Positions 1 through 5,993 of a DNA stretch of 11,710 nucleotides are shown here, piece by piece. A program made the position numbers and the translations under genes. The first letter of the stretch is position 1. Every line of letters begins with the position of its first letter. The notes under the pieces were generated by a model, which was not told the DNA's origin, did no database searches, and saw nothing but the letters and a program-made list of their open reading frames with translations. Source of the DNA: Caulobacteraceae bacterium (lineage in GTDB: Bacteria; Pseudomonadota; Alphaproteobacteria; Caulobacterales; Caulobacteraceae); assembly GCA_947479185.1 (NCBI GenBank), contig CANJYY010000051.1:1-11710 (forward strand), read 5' to 3'.

Positions 1-568
1 CATGGTGGCGATGGACGCGCCGCATATGCTGATCCTCGACGAACCGACCAACCACCTGGACATCGACAGTCGCCGGTCCCTGCTGGACGCGCTGAACGAC
101 TACGAGGGCGCGGTGATCCTGATCACCCACGACCGCTCGCTGATGGAGCTGGTCGCCGACCGCCTGTGGCTTGCCGCCGACGGCACGATCAAGCCGTTCA
201 ACGGCGACATGGACGACTACGCCAAATTCGTCATCGACAAGGCCCGCGTCGCCGCCCGCGCCCCGACCCAGGTCAAGGCCGCCGAGCCCGAGCCGGTCAA
301 GCTGGCCCCGCCGCCGCCGCCCCGCCCGTCATCCGCCCAGGTCGGGCCGCTGAAACGCAAGCTGGAAGCCGCCGAGGCGGTCGTGATCCGCACGACCAAG
401 GCGCTGGGCGAGATCGACGCGGCCCTGGCCGATCCGGCGATCTATGTGAAGAACCCGGCCCAGGCGGCCGACCTCGGCCAGAAGCGCGCCAAGGCCCAGG
501 CGTCGGTCGACAAGGCCGAAGCCGAATGGATGGCCATCGCCGAGCAACTGACGGCCGCGCAGGGGTAG
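1..568 (+). CDS. ABC-F family ATPase, C-terminal part (5' end outside window)
   Basis: This is the last 188 or so residues of a cytosolic ABC-F ATPase, a family of soluble twin-ATPase proteins that act on ribosomes rather than as transporters. Visible in the fragment are the Walker B region ILILDEPTNHLD (residues 9-20), whose LDEPTNHLD form is typical of ABC-F, and the switch histidine in LITHDRS (H43). After the ATPase come a charged, proline-rich linker (about 90-113, with a run of six prolines) and a Lys/Ala/Glu-rich helical segment (about 115-187) that looks like the coiled-coil C-terminal domain of Uup-type members. The Walker A, signature motif and first ATPase domain must lie upstream. 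The ATG at base 2 is internal, not a start. Stop is TAG at 566-568. Uup or a YheS-like member are both possible, so no symbol is given. Confidence 0.9.
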   Translation, partial: MVAMDAPHMLILDEPTNHLDIDSRRSLLDALNDYEGAVILITHDRSLMELVADRLWLAADGTIKPFNGDMDDYAKFVIDKARVAARAPTQVKAAEPEPVKLAPPPPPRPSSAQVGPLKRKLEAAEAVVIRTTKALGEIDAALADPAIYVKNPAQAADLGQKRAKAQASVDKAEAEWMAIAEQLTAAQG

Positions 569-570
569 GC

Positions 571-657
571 GGGAACATGTACCGAAGGTACGTGTCCCCC
601 AATCCAGATTCAGCGGCGGCTTGATTGGGGGACACGTACCTGAAGGTACATGTCCCC
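571..657. repeat. long inverted repeat of two GTAC-centred hairpins; likely bidirectional terminator
   Basis: The left arm (571-604) and right arm (623-657) are near-perfect reverse complements around an 18-base spacer (605-622), differing by one substitution near the outer end and a small change in the loop. Each arm is itself an imperfect hairpin: ACATGTACC opposite GGTACGTGT on the left, and ACACGTACC opposite GGTACATGT on the right, with G/C-rich outer ends. The element starts 2 bases after the ABC-F stop and its right end touches the TAG stop of the convergent cytochrome gene (657-659). That placement suggests it stops transcription from both sides. There is no clear U-run, so the terminator role is inference. 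The form resembles REP-type intergenic repeats that are often mobilised by REP-associated transposases. Confidence 0.8.
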
Positions 658-1046
658 TACTTCGCCGGTTCCAGACTCCGCAGATAGAGGGTCAGGGCGG
701 ACACCTCGTCGGGGTCCAGGACGGCTGTCGGCATACGCGGATGCGTCGCCTGGGAGCCCTCCTCCGGCGCGCTGTCGGACGGCAGCATGCCCTCAGCCAG
801 AAGCTGCGGAAGGCCACCCGCCGGATAGCGACGATGCAGGGCGCGGAACGGCGGCGCGTCGCCGAGCGGGCTGGCGCCCTCCGCCACCGCGTGACAGCCG
901 CCGCAGCTGCGTTCGGCGATCCTCTGGCCGTAGGCGATGGTCGCCGCGGCGGTCGCCGTCGGCGCCGGAGCCGGCGTCGCGGCCCCGCCGCTCGCGCAGG
1001 CCGCCAGCAGCGCCAGAACGCCCGTCATCACCGCCGGCCGGACCAT
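657..1046 (-). CDS. small c-type cytochrome, predicted lipoprotein
   Basis: A monohaem cytochrome c domain probably anchored in a membrane facing the periplasm, for electron transfer; the partner is unknown. From the chosen start the protein has 129 residues: a short lipoprotein signal (LALLAAC, lipidated Cys about 17), an Ala/Pro/Thr-rich linker, the haem-binding CGGCH at 48-52, and Met105 in HPRMP as the likely distal ligand, followed by a closing helix containing EVSALTLYLRSL. This is the pattern of a class I cytochrome c. The start is ATG at 1046 because GGGAG (1053-1057) lies 6 bases upstream. The ATG at 1052 in the same frame touches that GGGAG and is less likely, and a much longer upstream frame lacks support. 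It follows the I78 gene after about 100 bases and converges on the ABC-F gene. Confidence 0.85.
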   Translation of the reverse strand: MVRPAVMTGVLALLAACASGGAATPAPAPTATAAATIAYGQRIAERSCGGCHAVAEGASPLGDAPPFRALHRRYPAGGLPQLLAEGMLPSDSAPEEGSQATHPRMPTAVLDPDEVSALTLYLRSLEPAK

Positions 1047-1052
1047 GCTCAT

Positions 1053-1057
1053 CTCCC
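1053..1057 (-). promoter_or_regulatory. ribosome binding site of the cytochrome gene
   Basis: GGGAG on the minus strand sits 6 bases before the ATG at 1046 and directly against the ATG at 1052. This decides in favour of the inner start, which also gives a compact lipoprotein signal peptide. Confidence 0.6.
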
Positions 1058-1083
1058 GAAAACTAACGGCCCAGCTTGGGGCC
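1058..1083 (-). terminator. possible small terminator or leader hairpin upstream of the cytochrome gene
   Basis: On the minus strand, GGCCC and GGGCC form a 5-bp stem (1079-1083 with 1068-1072) around a 6-base loop, followed by GTTAGTTTTC. It could end transcription from the holC-I78 genes or be part of the cytochrome leader. The stem is short and the T-run is interrupted, so this is a weak call. Confidence 0.3.
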
Positions 1084-1149
1084 TGATCATGGCGACGCCA
1101 AGGTCGATCTGGCGTCGACCACGCGTTTCCACCGCCGTGACCGCCCAAA

Positions 1150-1476
1150 TCAGCCGCACTTCACTTCCTTGATGATGCCGGTCTCGGCGTCGAAGAAAAT
1201 GTTCAGCCGATCAGGGCGGTAGTCCATGGTCACCGGACAGGTGGTGCAGGCGACCCGCCGCTTGGTCGGATCGGTCGGCACGGGGATGCGACTGCGCGGC
1301 TGGCCGACCAGCCACGCCAGGTCCTGCGCGCCGCAGGCGTCCGGCGGCGAAGGCGCGGGCAGCGGGATGGTCGGCAGCGACTGGATCGGCGGCGACGCGC
1401 TCGCCACGGGCGCCGAGGCCGGCGCAGCGGCGCAGGCGCTCAGGCCCAGAACCGTCAGCAGTATCAGCCGCTTCAT
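1150..1476 (-). CDS. I78-family peptidase inhibitor-like lipoprotein
   Basis: A predicted 108-residue envelope lipoprotein. The signal is MKRLILLTVLGLSAC (lipidated Cys15), followed by an Ala/Ser/Pro-rich linker to about residue 46. The C-terminal domain (about 47-108) carries hallmarks of the I78 (elastase-inhibitor-like) family: a Cys near its start (C48), LVGQP, the block TMDYRPDRLNI (83-93), and a closing VKCG (C107). Where ordinary members have RVxxPGxxVTMD in the binding loop, this one reads RVACTTCPVTMD, adding two cysteines (C77, C80). Inhibition of a periplasmic serine protease is the family expectation; whether this variant inhibits anything is unknown. The start is ATG 1476, preceded by GGGAG (1485-1489) at 8 bases and overlapping the holC stop as ATGA (1476-1473), so translation is probably coupled. 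A TTG further up (1491) is unlikely. Confidence 0.8.
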   Translation of the reverse strand: MKRLILLTVLGLSACAAAPASAPVASASPPIQSLPTIPLPAPSPPDACGAQDLAWLVGQPRSRIPVPTDPTKRRVACTTCPVTMDYRPDRLNIFFDAETGIIKEVKCG

Positions 1477-1934
1477 GCAATCTTCTCCCAACCGCGTTGA
1501 TCGCCCTGGCGCCAGTAGCTGATCGGGCGTCCCTCAGCCTTGAAGGTCTTCCACCGCCCCCGGGCGTCGGCCAGGGCCGCGTCGTCCCGGCCGTCGAACA
1601 GCACGATGCAGCGCTCATGCCCCGTCAGGTCGCCCGGCTCGGCGCCGTCGATCAGGAACAGCGCCTGGGCGGCGTTGGGCGTGTCCATCCCGGTCGTCAG
1701 CAGCACCGGCTGGTGCTCGGCGAACGGCTCGCGGGCCAGGCCATGCGGCAGGAAGCTCTCGTCGCGAAAGCTCCACAGCCAGCCATCGAGATGGTCGAGT
1801 CGCCCCTCCTCGCGCGCACGCACAACCGCCCGCCACCCCTTCTTCAGGGTCTTGTCCAGCAGGTCAGGCAGCACCTGATCGAGCGACGAGCGCTCGAGGT
1901 GGTAGAACCAGACTTCGCAGGGCGAGTTGCTCAA
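1473..1934 (-). CDS. holC: DNA polymerase III subunit chi
   Basis: Chi is the small clamp-loader accessory subunit that, with psi, links the replicase to single-strand binding protein. The protein opens with the family signature CEVWFYHLERSSLDQVLPDL and continues through WRAVVRA, the strongly typical LWSFRDESFLPHG, and LLTTG with LFLIDG, ending in ISYWRQGDQRGWEKIA. Length is about 153 residues, close to the family norm. The start is uncertain: TTG at 1934 gives LSNSPCEVWF, the usual short lead-in, with GAAGGA (1945-1950) 10 bases upstream; GTG at 1955 adds seven residues encoded by a hairpin repeat and has a poor ribosome site. The shorter form is preferred. It follows pepA, as in E. coli, and its stop overlaps the I78 start (ATGA). 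Confidence 0.9.
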   Translation of the reverse strand: MSNSPCEVWFYHLERSSLDQVLPDLLDKTLKKGWRAVVRAREEGRLDHLDGWLWSFRDESFLPHGLAREPFAEHQPVLLTTGMDTPNAAQALFLIDGAEPGDLTGHERCIVLFDGRDDAALADARGRWKTFKAEGRPISYWRQGDQRGWEKIA

Positions 1935-1940
1935 CGGGTT

Positions 1941-1983
1941 TGCGTCCTTCGACACGGCCCTTTCAGGGCCTGCTCAGGATGAC
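1941..1983 (-). repeat. hairpin repeat copy A (first inverted pair)
   Basis: Read on the minus strand this copy has the left flank GTCATCCTGAGCA, a 15-base centre that folds as GGCCC-TGAAA-GGGCC, and the right flank GTGTCGAAGGACGCA. The right flank reaches to just before the preferred holC start and contains GAAGGA, the best ribosome binding site for that gene. It faces copy B across a 27-base spacer. Confidence 0.85.
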
Positions 1984-2010
1984 GAAGAATGATGGCCCGC
2001 ACAAACCCAC

Positions 2011-2051
2011 GTCATCCTGAGCAGCGCCGAAGGCGCGTGTCGAAGGACGCA
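2011..2051 (+). repeat. hairpin repeat copy B (first inverted pair)
   Basis: This copy has flanks identical to copy A, but its centre is GCGCC-GAA-GGCGC, a different 5-bp stem. It begins 27 bases from copy A in opposite orientation and ends 20 bases from the pepA stop. Together A and B fill most of the pepA-holC gap and can form two hairpins or one long cruciform. A role in mRNA processing, stability or termination between pepA and holC is inferred. Confidence 0.85.
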
Positions 2052-2071
2052 GGGCGCGGGGCCACCCCGCA

Positions 2072-3550
2072 TCACCCCTCGTACTTGTCCGCCACCATGC
2101 GGTTCAGCAGACGCACGCCGAAGCCCGTGGCGCCGTCCGGAATGGTCGGCACGGTCGAGGGCTTCTTCCAGGCGGTCGAGGCGATGTCGAGGTGCGCCCA
2201 GGGCAGGCCATTGACGAACTTCTGCAGGAACAGCGCCGCGGTGATCGAGCCGCCGGCCCGGCCGTTGCCGGTGTTCTTCAGGTCGGCGATCATGCTCTCG
2301 ATCTGCTTGTTGTACTGATCGGGCATCGGCATGCGCCACAGCGGCTCGGCCTCCGCCTTCGACGCCGCCAGCAGGTTGTCCGACAGCTCGTCGCTGTTGC
2401 TGAACAGGCCGCCCAGGTCGTTGCCCAGCGAGATGATGATCGCGCCGGTCAGGGTGGCCAGATCGACCATGAACTTCGGCTTGAAGCGGTCCTGGCAGTA
2501 CCAGAGGGCGTCGGCCAGAACGAGGCGGCCCTCGGCGTCGGTGTTGATGATCTCGATGGTCTGGCCGGACATGGAGGTGACCACGTCGCCCGGGCGCTGG
2601 GCGTTGCCGTCCGGCATGTTCTCGACCAGGCCGAGGATGCCGACCGCGTTGACCTTCGCCTTGCGGCCGGCCAGCACGTGCATGACGCCGGCCACGGCGG
2701 CCGCGCCGCCCATGTCCCACTTCATATCTTCCATGCCGTCGGCCGGCTTGATGCTGATGCCGCCGGTGTCGAAACAGACGCCCTTGCCGACGAAGGCGAC
2801 CGGCTGGCTGTCGCCGCCGCCCTTCCACTGGATGACGGCCAGCTGGCTGTCACGGACGCTGCCCTGGCCGACGCCGAGCAGGCTGCCCATGCCCAGCTTC
2901 ATCATCGCTTCCTCATCGAGGATCTCGACCTCGAGGCCCAGCGATTCCAGCGCCTTGACGCGTTTGGCGAACTCGGCCGGGTAGAGCACGTTCGGCGGCT
3001 CGGACACGAGATCGCGCGAGAAGTAGATCGCCTCGCCCAGCGCCTTCAGCGGCGCGTAGGCGGTCCCGGCGGCCGCGGCGTCGTCCGTGTGGACGACGAC
3101 CGTCTGCACCGAGGGTTTGGCTTCCGGCTTTTCCGTCGTGCGGTAGCGATCGAAGCGGTAGGCCGCCAGGGTCGCGCCGAGGGCCGCCTGGGCCGCCTCG
3201 GCCGCGGTCGCGCCCGGCAGCAGGACATGCAGGGTGTCGGAACCGCTGGCCTTGACGCTCTGGAAGGCCTGGGCCGCGAAGCGTTCGGCGGCGTCCGCGT
3301 TCCAGTCCGCGCCGGCCCCGACGACGACCAGACGCTGGACGTCCAGGCCCGCCGGCACGACCAGCTCGACCGTCTGGCCGGGCTTGCCGGCGAAGCGGCC
3401 GGCGGCGATGGCGCGGGCGACCGCGCCGCCCGTCGCCTTGTCCATATCCTCTGCGGCCTGGGAGAGCTTGCCCCCCTCGAAGGCCATCACGGCGACCGCG
3501 CCACCCTTGGGGGCCACGGTCCTGTCGGCGGCGACGAACTCGATGCGCAT
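2072..3550 (-). CDS. pepA: leucyl aminopeptidase (cytosol aminopeptidase, M17)
   Basis: A cytosolic two-metal aminopeptidase that removes N-terminal residues, notably leucine, from peptides. Its 492 residues match the family length: a variable N-terminal domain (1-160) and the catalytic M17 domain (about 170-490). The signature NTDAEGRL is at 336-343. Ligands expected from E. coli PepA are all present with the same spacing: K256, D261, D279, D338, E340, with catalytic K268 and R342. FVGKGVCFDTGGISIKP and MKWDMGGAAAV are the surrounding blocks. The start is ATG 3550, with an excellent GAGGAG (3557-3562) 6 bases upstream. It is divergent from lptF and followed by holC, an arrangement also known in E. 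coli. Some PepA proteins also bind DNA; the sequence alone does not show that here. Confidence 0.97.
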   Translation of the reverse strand: MRIEFVAADRTVAPKGGAVAVMAFEGGKLSQAAEDMDKATGGAVARAIAAGRFAGKPGQTVELVVPAGLDVQRLVVVGAGADWNADAAERFAAQAFQSVKASGSDTLHVLLPGATAAEAAQAALGATLAAYRFDRYRTTEKPEAKPSVQTVVVHTDDAAAAGTAYAPLKALGEAIYFSRDLVSEPPNVLYPAEFAKRVKALESLGLEVEILDEEAMMKLGMGSLLGVGQGSVRDSQLAVIQWKGGGDSQPVAFVGKGVCFDTGGISIKPADGMEDMKWDMGGAAAVAGVMHVLAGRKAKVNAVGILGLVENMPDGNAQRPGDVVTSMSGQTIEIINTDAEGRLVLADALWYCQDRFKPKFMVDLATLTGAIIISLGNDLGGLFSNSDELSDNLLAASKAEAEPLWRMPMPDQYNKQIESMIADLKNTGNGRAGGSITAALFLQKFVNGLPWAHLDIASTAWKKPSTVPTIPDGATGFGVRLLNRMVADKYEG

Positions 3551-3556
3551 GAACCA

Positions 3557-3562
3557 CTCCTC
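3557..3562 (-). promoter_or_regulatory. ribosome binding site of pepA
   Basis: GAGGAG on the minus strand, 6 bases before the pepA ATG, is the strongest ribosome binding site in the window and fixes the start. Confidence 0.7.
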
Positions 3563-3615
3563 AAATCTGTCCGGCGGGCATAGTCCAACCGGCGACCATA
3601 GGAAAGCGTGGGCGG

Positions 3616-3645
3616 TTGTGTCGGGCTTGGACGGGCGTATAGAAC
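3616..3645 (+). promoter_or_regulatory. candidate promoter for the lptF-lptG-lptD group
   Basis: Within the 152-base gap between divergent pepA and lptF, TATAGAAC (3638-3645) matches the TANAWC core of the Caulobacter-type -10 element. TTGTGT (3616-3621) lies 16 bases before it as a weak -35. Transcription would begin near 3650, giving a leader of about 50 bases that includes a small CCCC/GGGG hairpin (3653-3665) and a GACTC site (3674-3678). The match is partial and unverified. I could not place a convincing pepA promoter on the other strand. Confidence 0.35.
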
Positions 3646-3702
3646 GGGCGTCCCCCTGATTGGGGTATTCCCAGACTCCAAACGGGTTCAGCTTCCCACA
3701 CG

Positions 3703-4848
3703 ATGCGTCTGATCGAGCGCTATCTGTTTCGCCAGCTTCTTGCCCCGACGCTCCTCGCAGCGGCGGCTCTTGGCGCTGTCGGCCTGCTGAGCCAGAGCCT
3801 GGGCCAGCTCGACATCATCATCGAGCAGCGCCAGACCGCCTGGGTGTTCCTGAAGGTCATCGTCCTGGCGATGCCCCAGCTGCTGAACCTGATTCTGCCG
3901 ATCGCCGTGTTCGTCGCCGCCCTGGTCGCCCTGAACCGGCTGCACGCCGAGCATGAGCTGGTGGTCTGCTACGCCGCCGGCATGAGCCGCTGGCGCGTCG
4001 TGTCGCCGGGCATCCGGCTGGCGGTCATGGCGACCCTGGTGGGCCTGGTGGTCAATCTGTGGGTCCAGCCGGCGTCCTACCGGGCGATGCGCGACATCTT
4101 CTACGCGGCCAAGTCCGACCTCGCGGCGACCCTTGTGCGCGAAGGCGAGTTCACCGAACCGGCCCCCGGCCTGACCGTTTATGGCCAGACCGTCGAGAGC
4201 GACGGAAAGATCACCAACCTGTTCATCCACCACCGGGCGGAAAAGGGCGGCGCGACGACCTACACCGCCCGTGAGGGCCGGATCACCTATCGCGAGGGCC
4301 AGCCGGTGCTGGTCATGCGCAACGGCTCCAACCAGGAGTTCTCGCGCACCGGCGTGCTGAACTACCTGACCTTCGACGAGTATGCCCTCGACCTGTCGCC
4401 GTTCCTCCGGACGCGGGACGGGGTGACCTACGAGGAGTCGGACCGTTACCTGCACGAGCTGCTGTTCCCGGACATGTCCGGGTCCTACGAGCGCAAGAGC
4501 CGGAACAAGTTGCTGGCCGAGGGCCATTCGCGGCTGTCGTCGCCGCTCTACAGCATCACCTTCATGGCCATGGCCTTCGCCGCCGTGCTCGGCTCCAGCT
4601 TCAGCCGGCTGGGCTATGGCCGCCGCATCGCCGTCACCGGGGCGCTGGCCGTAATCGTGCGGATCATCGGCTTTTCGGTCCAGTCAGCCTGTGAAGACAC
4701 GCCCTGGCTGAACGTCCTGCAGTATCTGATCCCCGTCACCGCCGCCGCCTGGGCCTTCAGCCAGCTGTTCCGCGACGTCGAGCGCCGCAGCGGCTGGCGC
4801 GAATGGCTGCCGTTCGTCGCCGGACGCGCACGCGGAGTCCCGGCATGA
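3703..4848 (+). CDS. lptF: LPS export ABC transporter permease LptF
   Basis: An inner-membrane subunit of the LptB2FG complex, which extracts lipopolysaccharide from the inner membrane and passes it to the periplasmic bridge. The 381 residues show the YjgP/YjgQ layout: an N-terminal RLIERYLFRQLL, three membrane helices (about 12-32, 52-78, 102-122), a periplasmic beta-jellyroll domain (about 130-265), then three more helices (about 281-300, 308-327, 336-356). NRLHAEHELVVCYAAGMS (78-95) is the cytoplasmic coupling region that meets the ATPase LptB, which is not in this window. The start ATG 3703 lacks a strong ribosome site but matches the family N-terminus. Its stop overlaps lptG as ATGA (4845-4848). 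It resembles LptG; assignment as LptF rests on its first position and NRLHAEHE motif. Confidence 0.95.
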   Translation: MRLIERYLFRQLLAPTLLAAAALGAVGLLSQSLGQLDIIIEQRQTAWVFLKVIVLAMPQLLNLILPIAVFVAALVALNRLHAEHELVVCYAAGMSRWRVVSPGIRLAVMATLVGLVVNLWVQPASYRAMRDIFYAAKSDLAATLVREGEFTEPAPGLTVYGQTVESDGKITNLFIHHRAEKGGATTYTAREGRITYREGQPVLVMRNGSNQEFSRTGVLNYLTFDEYALDLSPFLRTRDGVTYEESDRYLHELLFPDMSGSYERKSRNKLLAEGHSRLSSPLYSITFMAMAFAAVLGSSFSRLGYGRRIAVTGALAVIVRIIGFSVQSACEDTPWLNVLQYLIPVTAAAWAFSQLFRDVERRSGWREWLPFVAGRARGVPA

Positions 4849-5993
4849 ACCTCGGCATCGGGCGCCTCGAACGCTATGTCCTGACCCGCACCCTCAACGG
4901 GGTGGCCGGCGCGCTGGCGGTCATCGTCGCGGTGATCCTGCTGATCGATTTCGTCGAGGTCTCGCGCACGGTCGGCGGTCGCGGCGACGCGGGCTTTCCG
5001 CGCCTGCTGTGGCTGACCATGCTGAAGTCGCCGTCGACGGTCCTCACCCTGCTGCCGTTCGCCTTCCTGTTCGGCACCCTGGCCGCCTTCGTCGGGCTGA
5101 ACCGGCGCAGCGAACTGATCGCCATGCGCGCCGCGGGCGTCTCGGCCTGGCGTTTCATCCTGCCCGCCGCCGTCGCCGCCTTCGTGGTCGGCGCGGTGAC
5201 CGTGGCGGCCCTCAATCCCCTGGCAGCATCGCTCGGTGCGACGTTCGAGCGCTCGCGCACGGCCATCGCCGAGGAATTCCAGACCTCCACCGCCCGGGAC
5301 ACCTGGCTGCGCCAGGGCGACGCAACCTCCCAGGTGGTCATCCGGGCCCGGTCGCACGACGAGATCAACGGTACCGTCCGGCTCAAGGACGTGTCGATGT
5401 TCATCTACCGCGTCACGCCGAGCGGCGGGCTGGAGTTCTCGCGCCGGCTCGAGGCCGACGAGGCGCGCCTGATGCCCGGCTACTGGCGGCTGCGCGGCGT
5501 TCGCGAGGCGGCGCCGGGCGCCGGTTCGGTGCGGTCCGAGACGCTGTCGATTCCCTCGACGCTCGACGAACAGGCGGCCATCGAGCGGTTCACCACGCCG
5601 GACGCCATCGCCTTCTGGCGGCTGCCGGCGACGATCCGCGGCACCGAGGCCGCCGGCTTCTCCGCCCTGCCCTACCGCCTGCGCCTGCACCAGCTGCTGG
5701 CCACGCCGCTGCTCTACGCGGCCCTGTCGGTGCTGGCGGCGGCCTTCTCGCTGCGCCTGATGCGCCTGGGCGGGCTGGCCGCGCTGGCCACGTCCGGCGT
5801 GGCGCTGGGCTTCATCTTCTTTTTCTTCAACCAGTTCTGCGGCGCGCTGGGCAAGGCCGAGATCCTGCCGGCCTTCGCCGCGGCCTGGGCGCCGCCGATG
5901 CTGGCGCTGTTATCGGGTCTGACCCTGCTTTGTTATACCGAGGACGGGGGAATCGTGCGGACACGGGCCTCCGGGAGAAAGACCGCCTCATGA
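4845..5993 (+). CDS. lptG: LPS export ABC transporter permease LptG
   Basis: Partner of LptF in the LptB2FG LPS extractor of the inner membrane. The 382-residue protein begins MNLGIGRLERYVLTRTL and has the same 3+3 helix plan: helices at about 20-38, 64-84 and 103-123, a periplasmic jellyroll domain (about 130-270), then helices at about 284-303, 308-328 and 339-362. The coupling region reads NRRSELIAMRAAGVSAWR (86-103), typical of LptG. The start is ATG 4845, overlapping the lptF stop by 4 bases, with GGAG (4834-4837) 7 bases upstream. The same frame stays open upstream, but that stretch overlaps lptF and is not typical of the family. Its TGA (5991-5993) overlaps the lptD ATG. Confidence 0.95.
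   Translation: MNLGIGRLERYVLTRTLNGVAGALAVIVAVILLIDFVEVSRTVGGRGDAGFPRLLWLTMLKSPSTVLTLLPFAFLFGTLAAFVGLNRRSELIAMRAAGVSAWRFILPAAVAAFVVGAVTVAALNPLAASLGATFERSRTAIAEEFQTSTARDTWLRQGDATSQVVIRARSHDEINGTVRLKDVSMFIYRVTPSGGLEFSRRLEADEARLMPGYWRLRGVREAAPGAGSVRSETLSIPSTLDEQAAIERFTTPDAIAFWRLPATIRGTEAAGFSALPYRLRLHQLLATPLLYAALSVLAAAFSLRLMRLGGLAALATSGVALGFIFFFFNQFCGALGKAEILPAFAAAWAPPMLALLSGLTLLCYTEDGGIVRTRASGRKTAS

Noticed and set aside
2192..3583. A 463-codon plus-strand open frame opposite pepA.
   Set aside because: It is a shadow of pepA, whose catalytic residues are all in place. The translated product has no family features.
5009..5989. Open upstream extension of the lptD frame through most of lptG.
   Set aside because: The extension is Arg/Pro/Ala-rich out-of-frame reading of lptG. 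The signal peptide starts at the ATG at 5990, which overlaps the lptG stop in the same way as the lptF/lptG junction.
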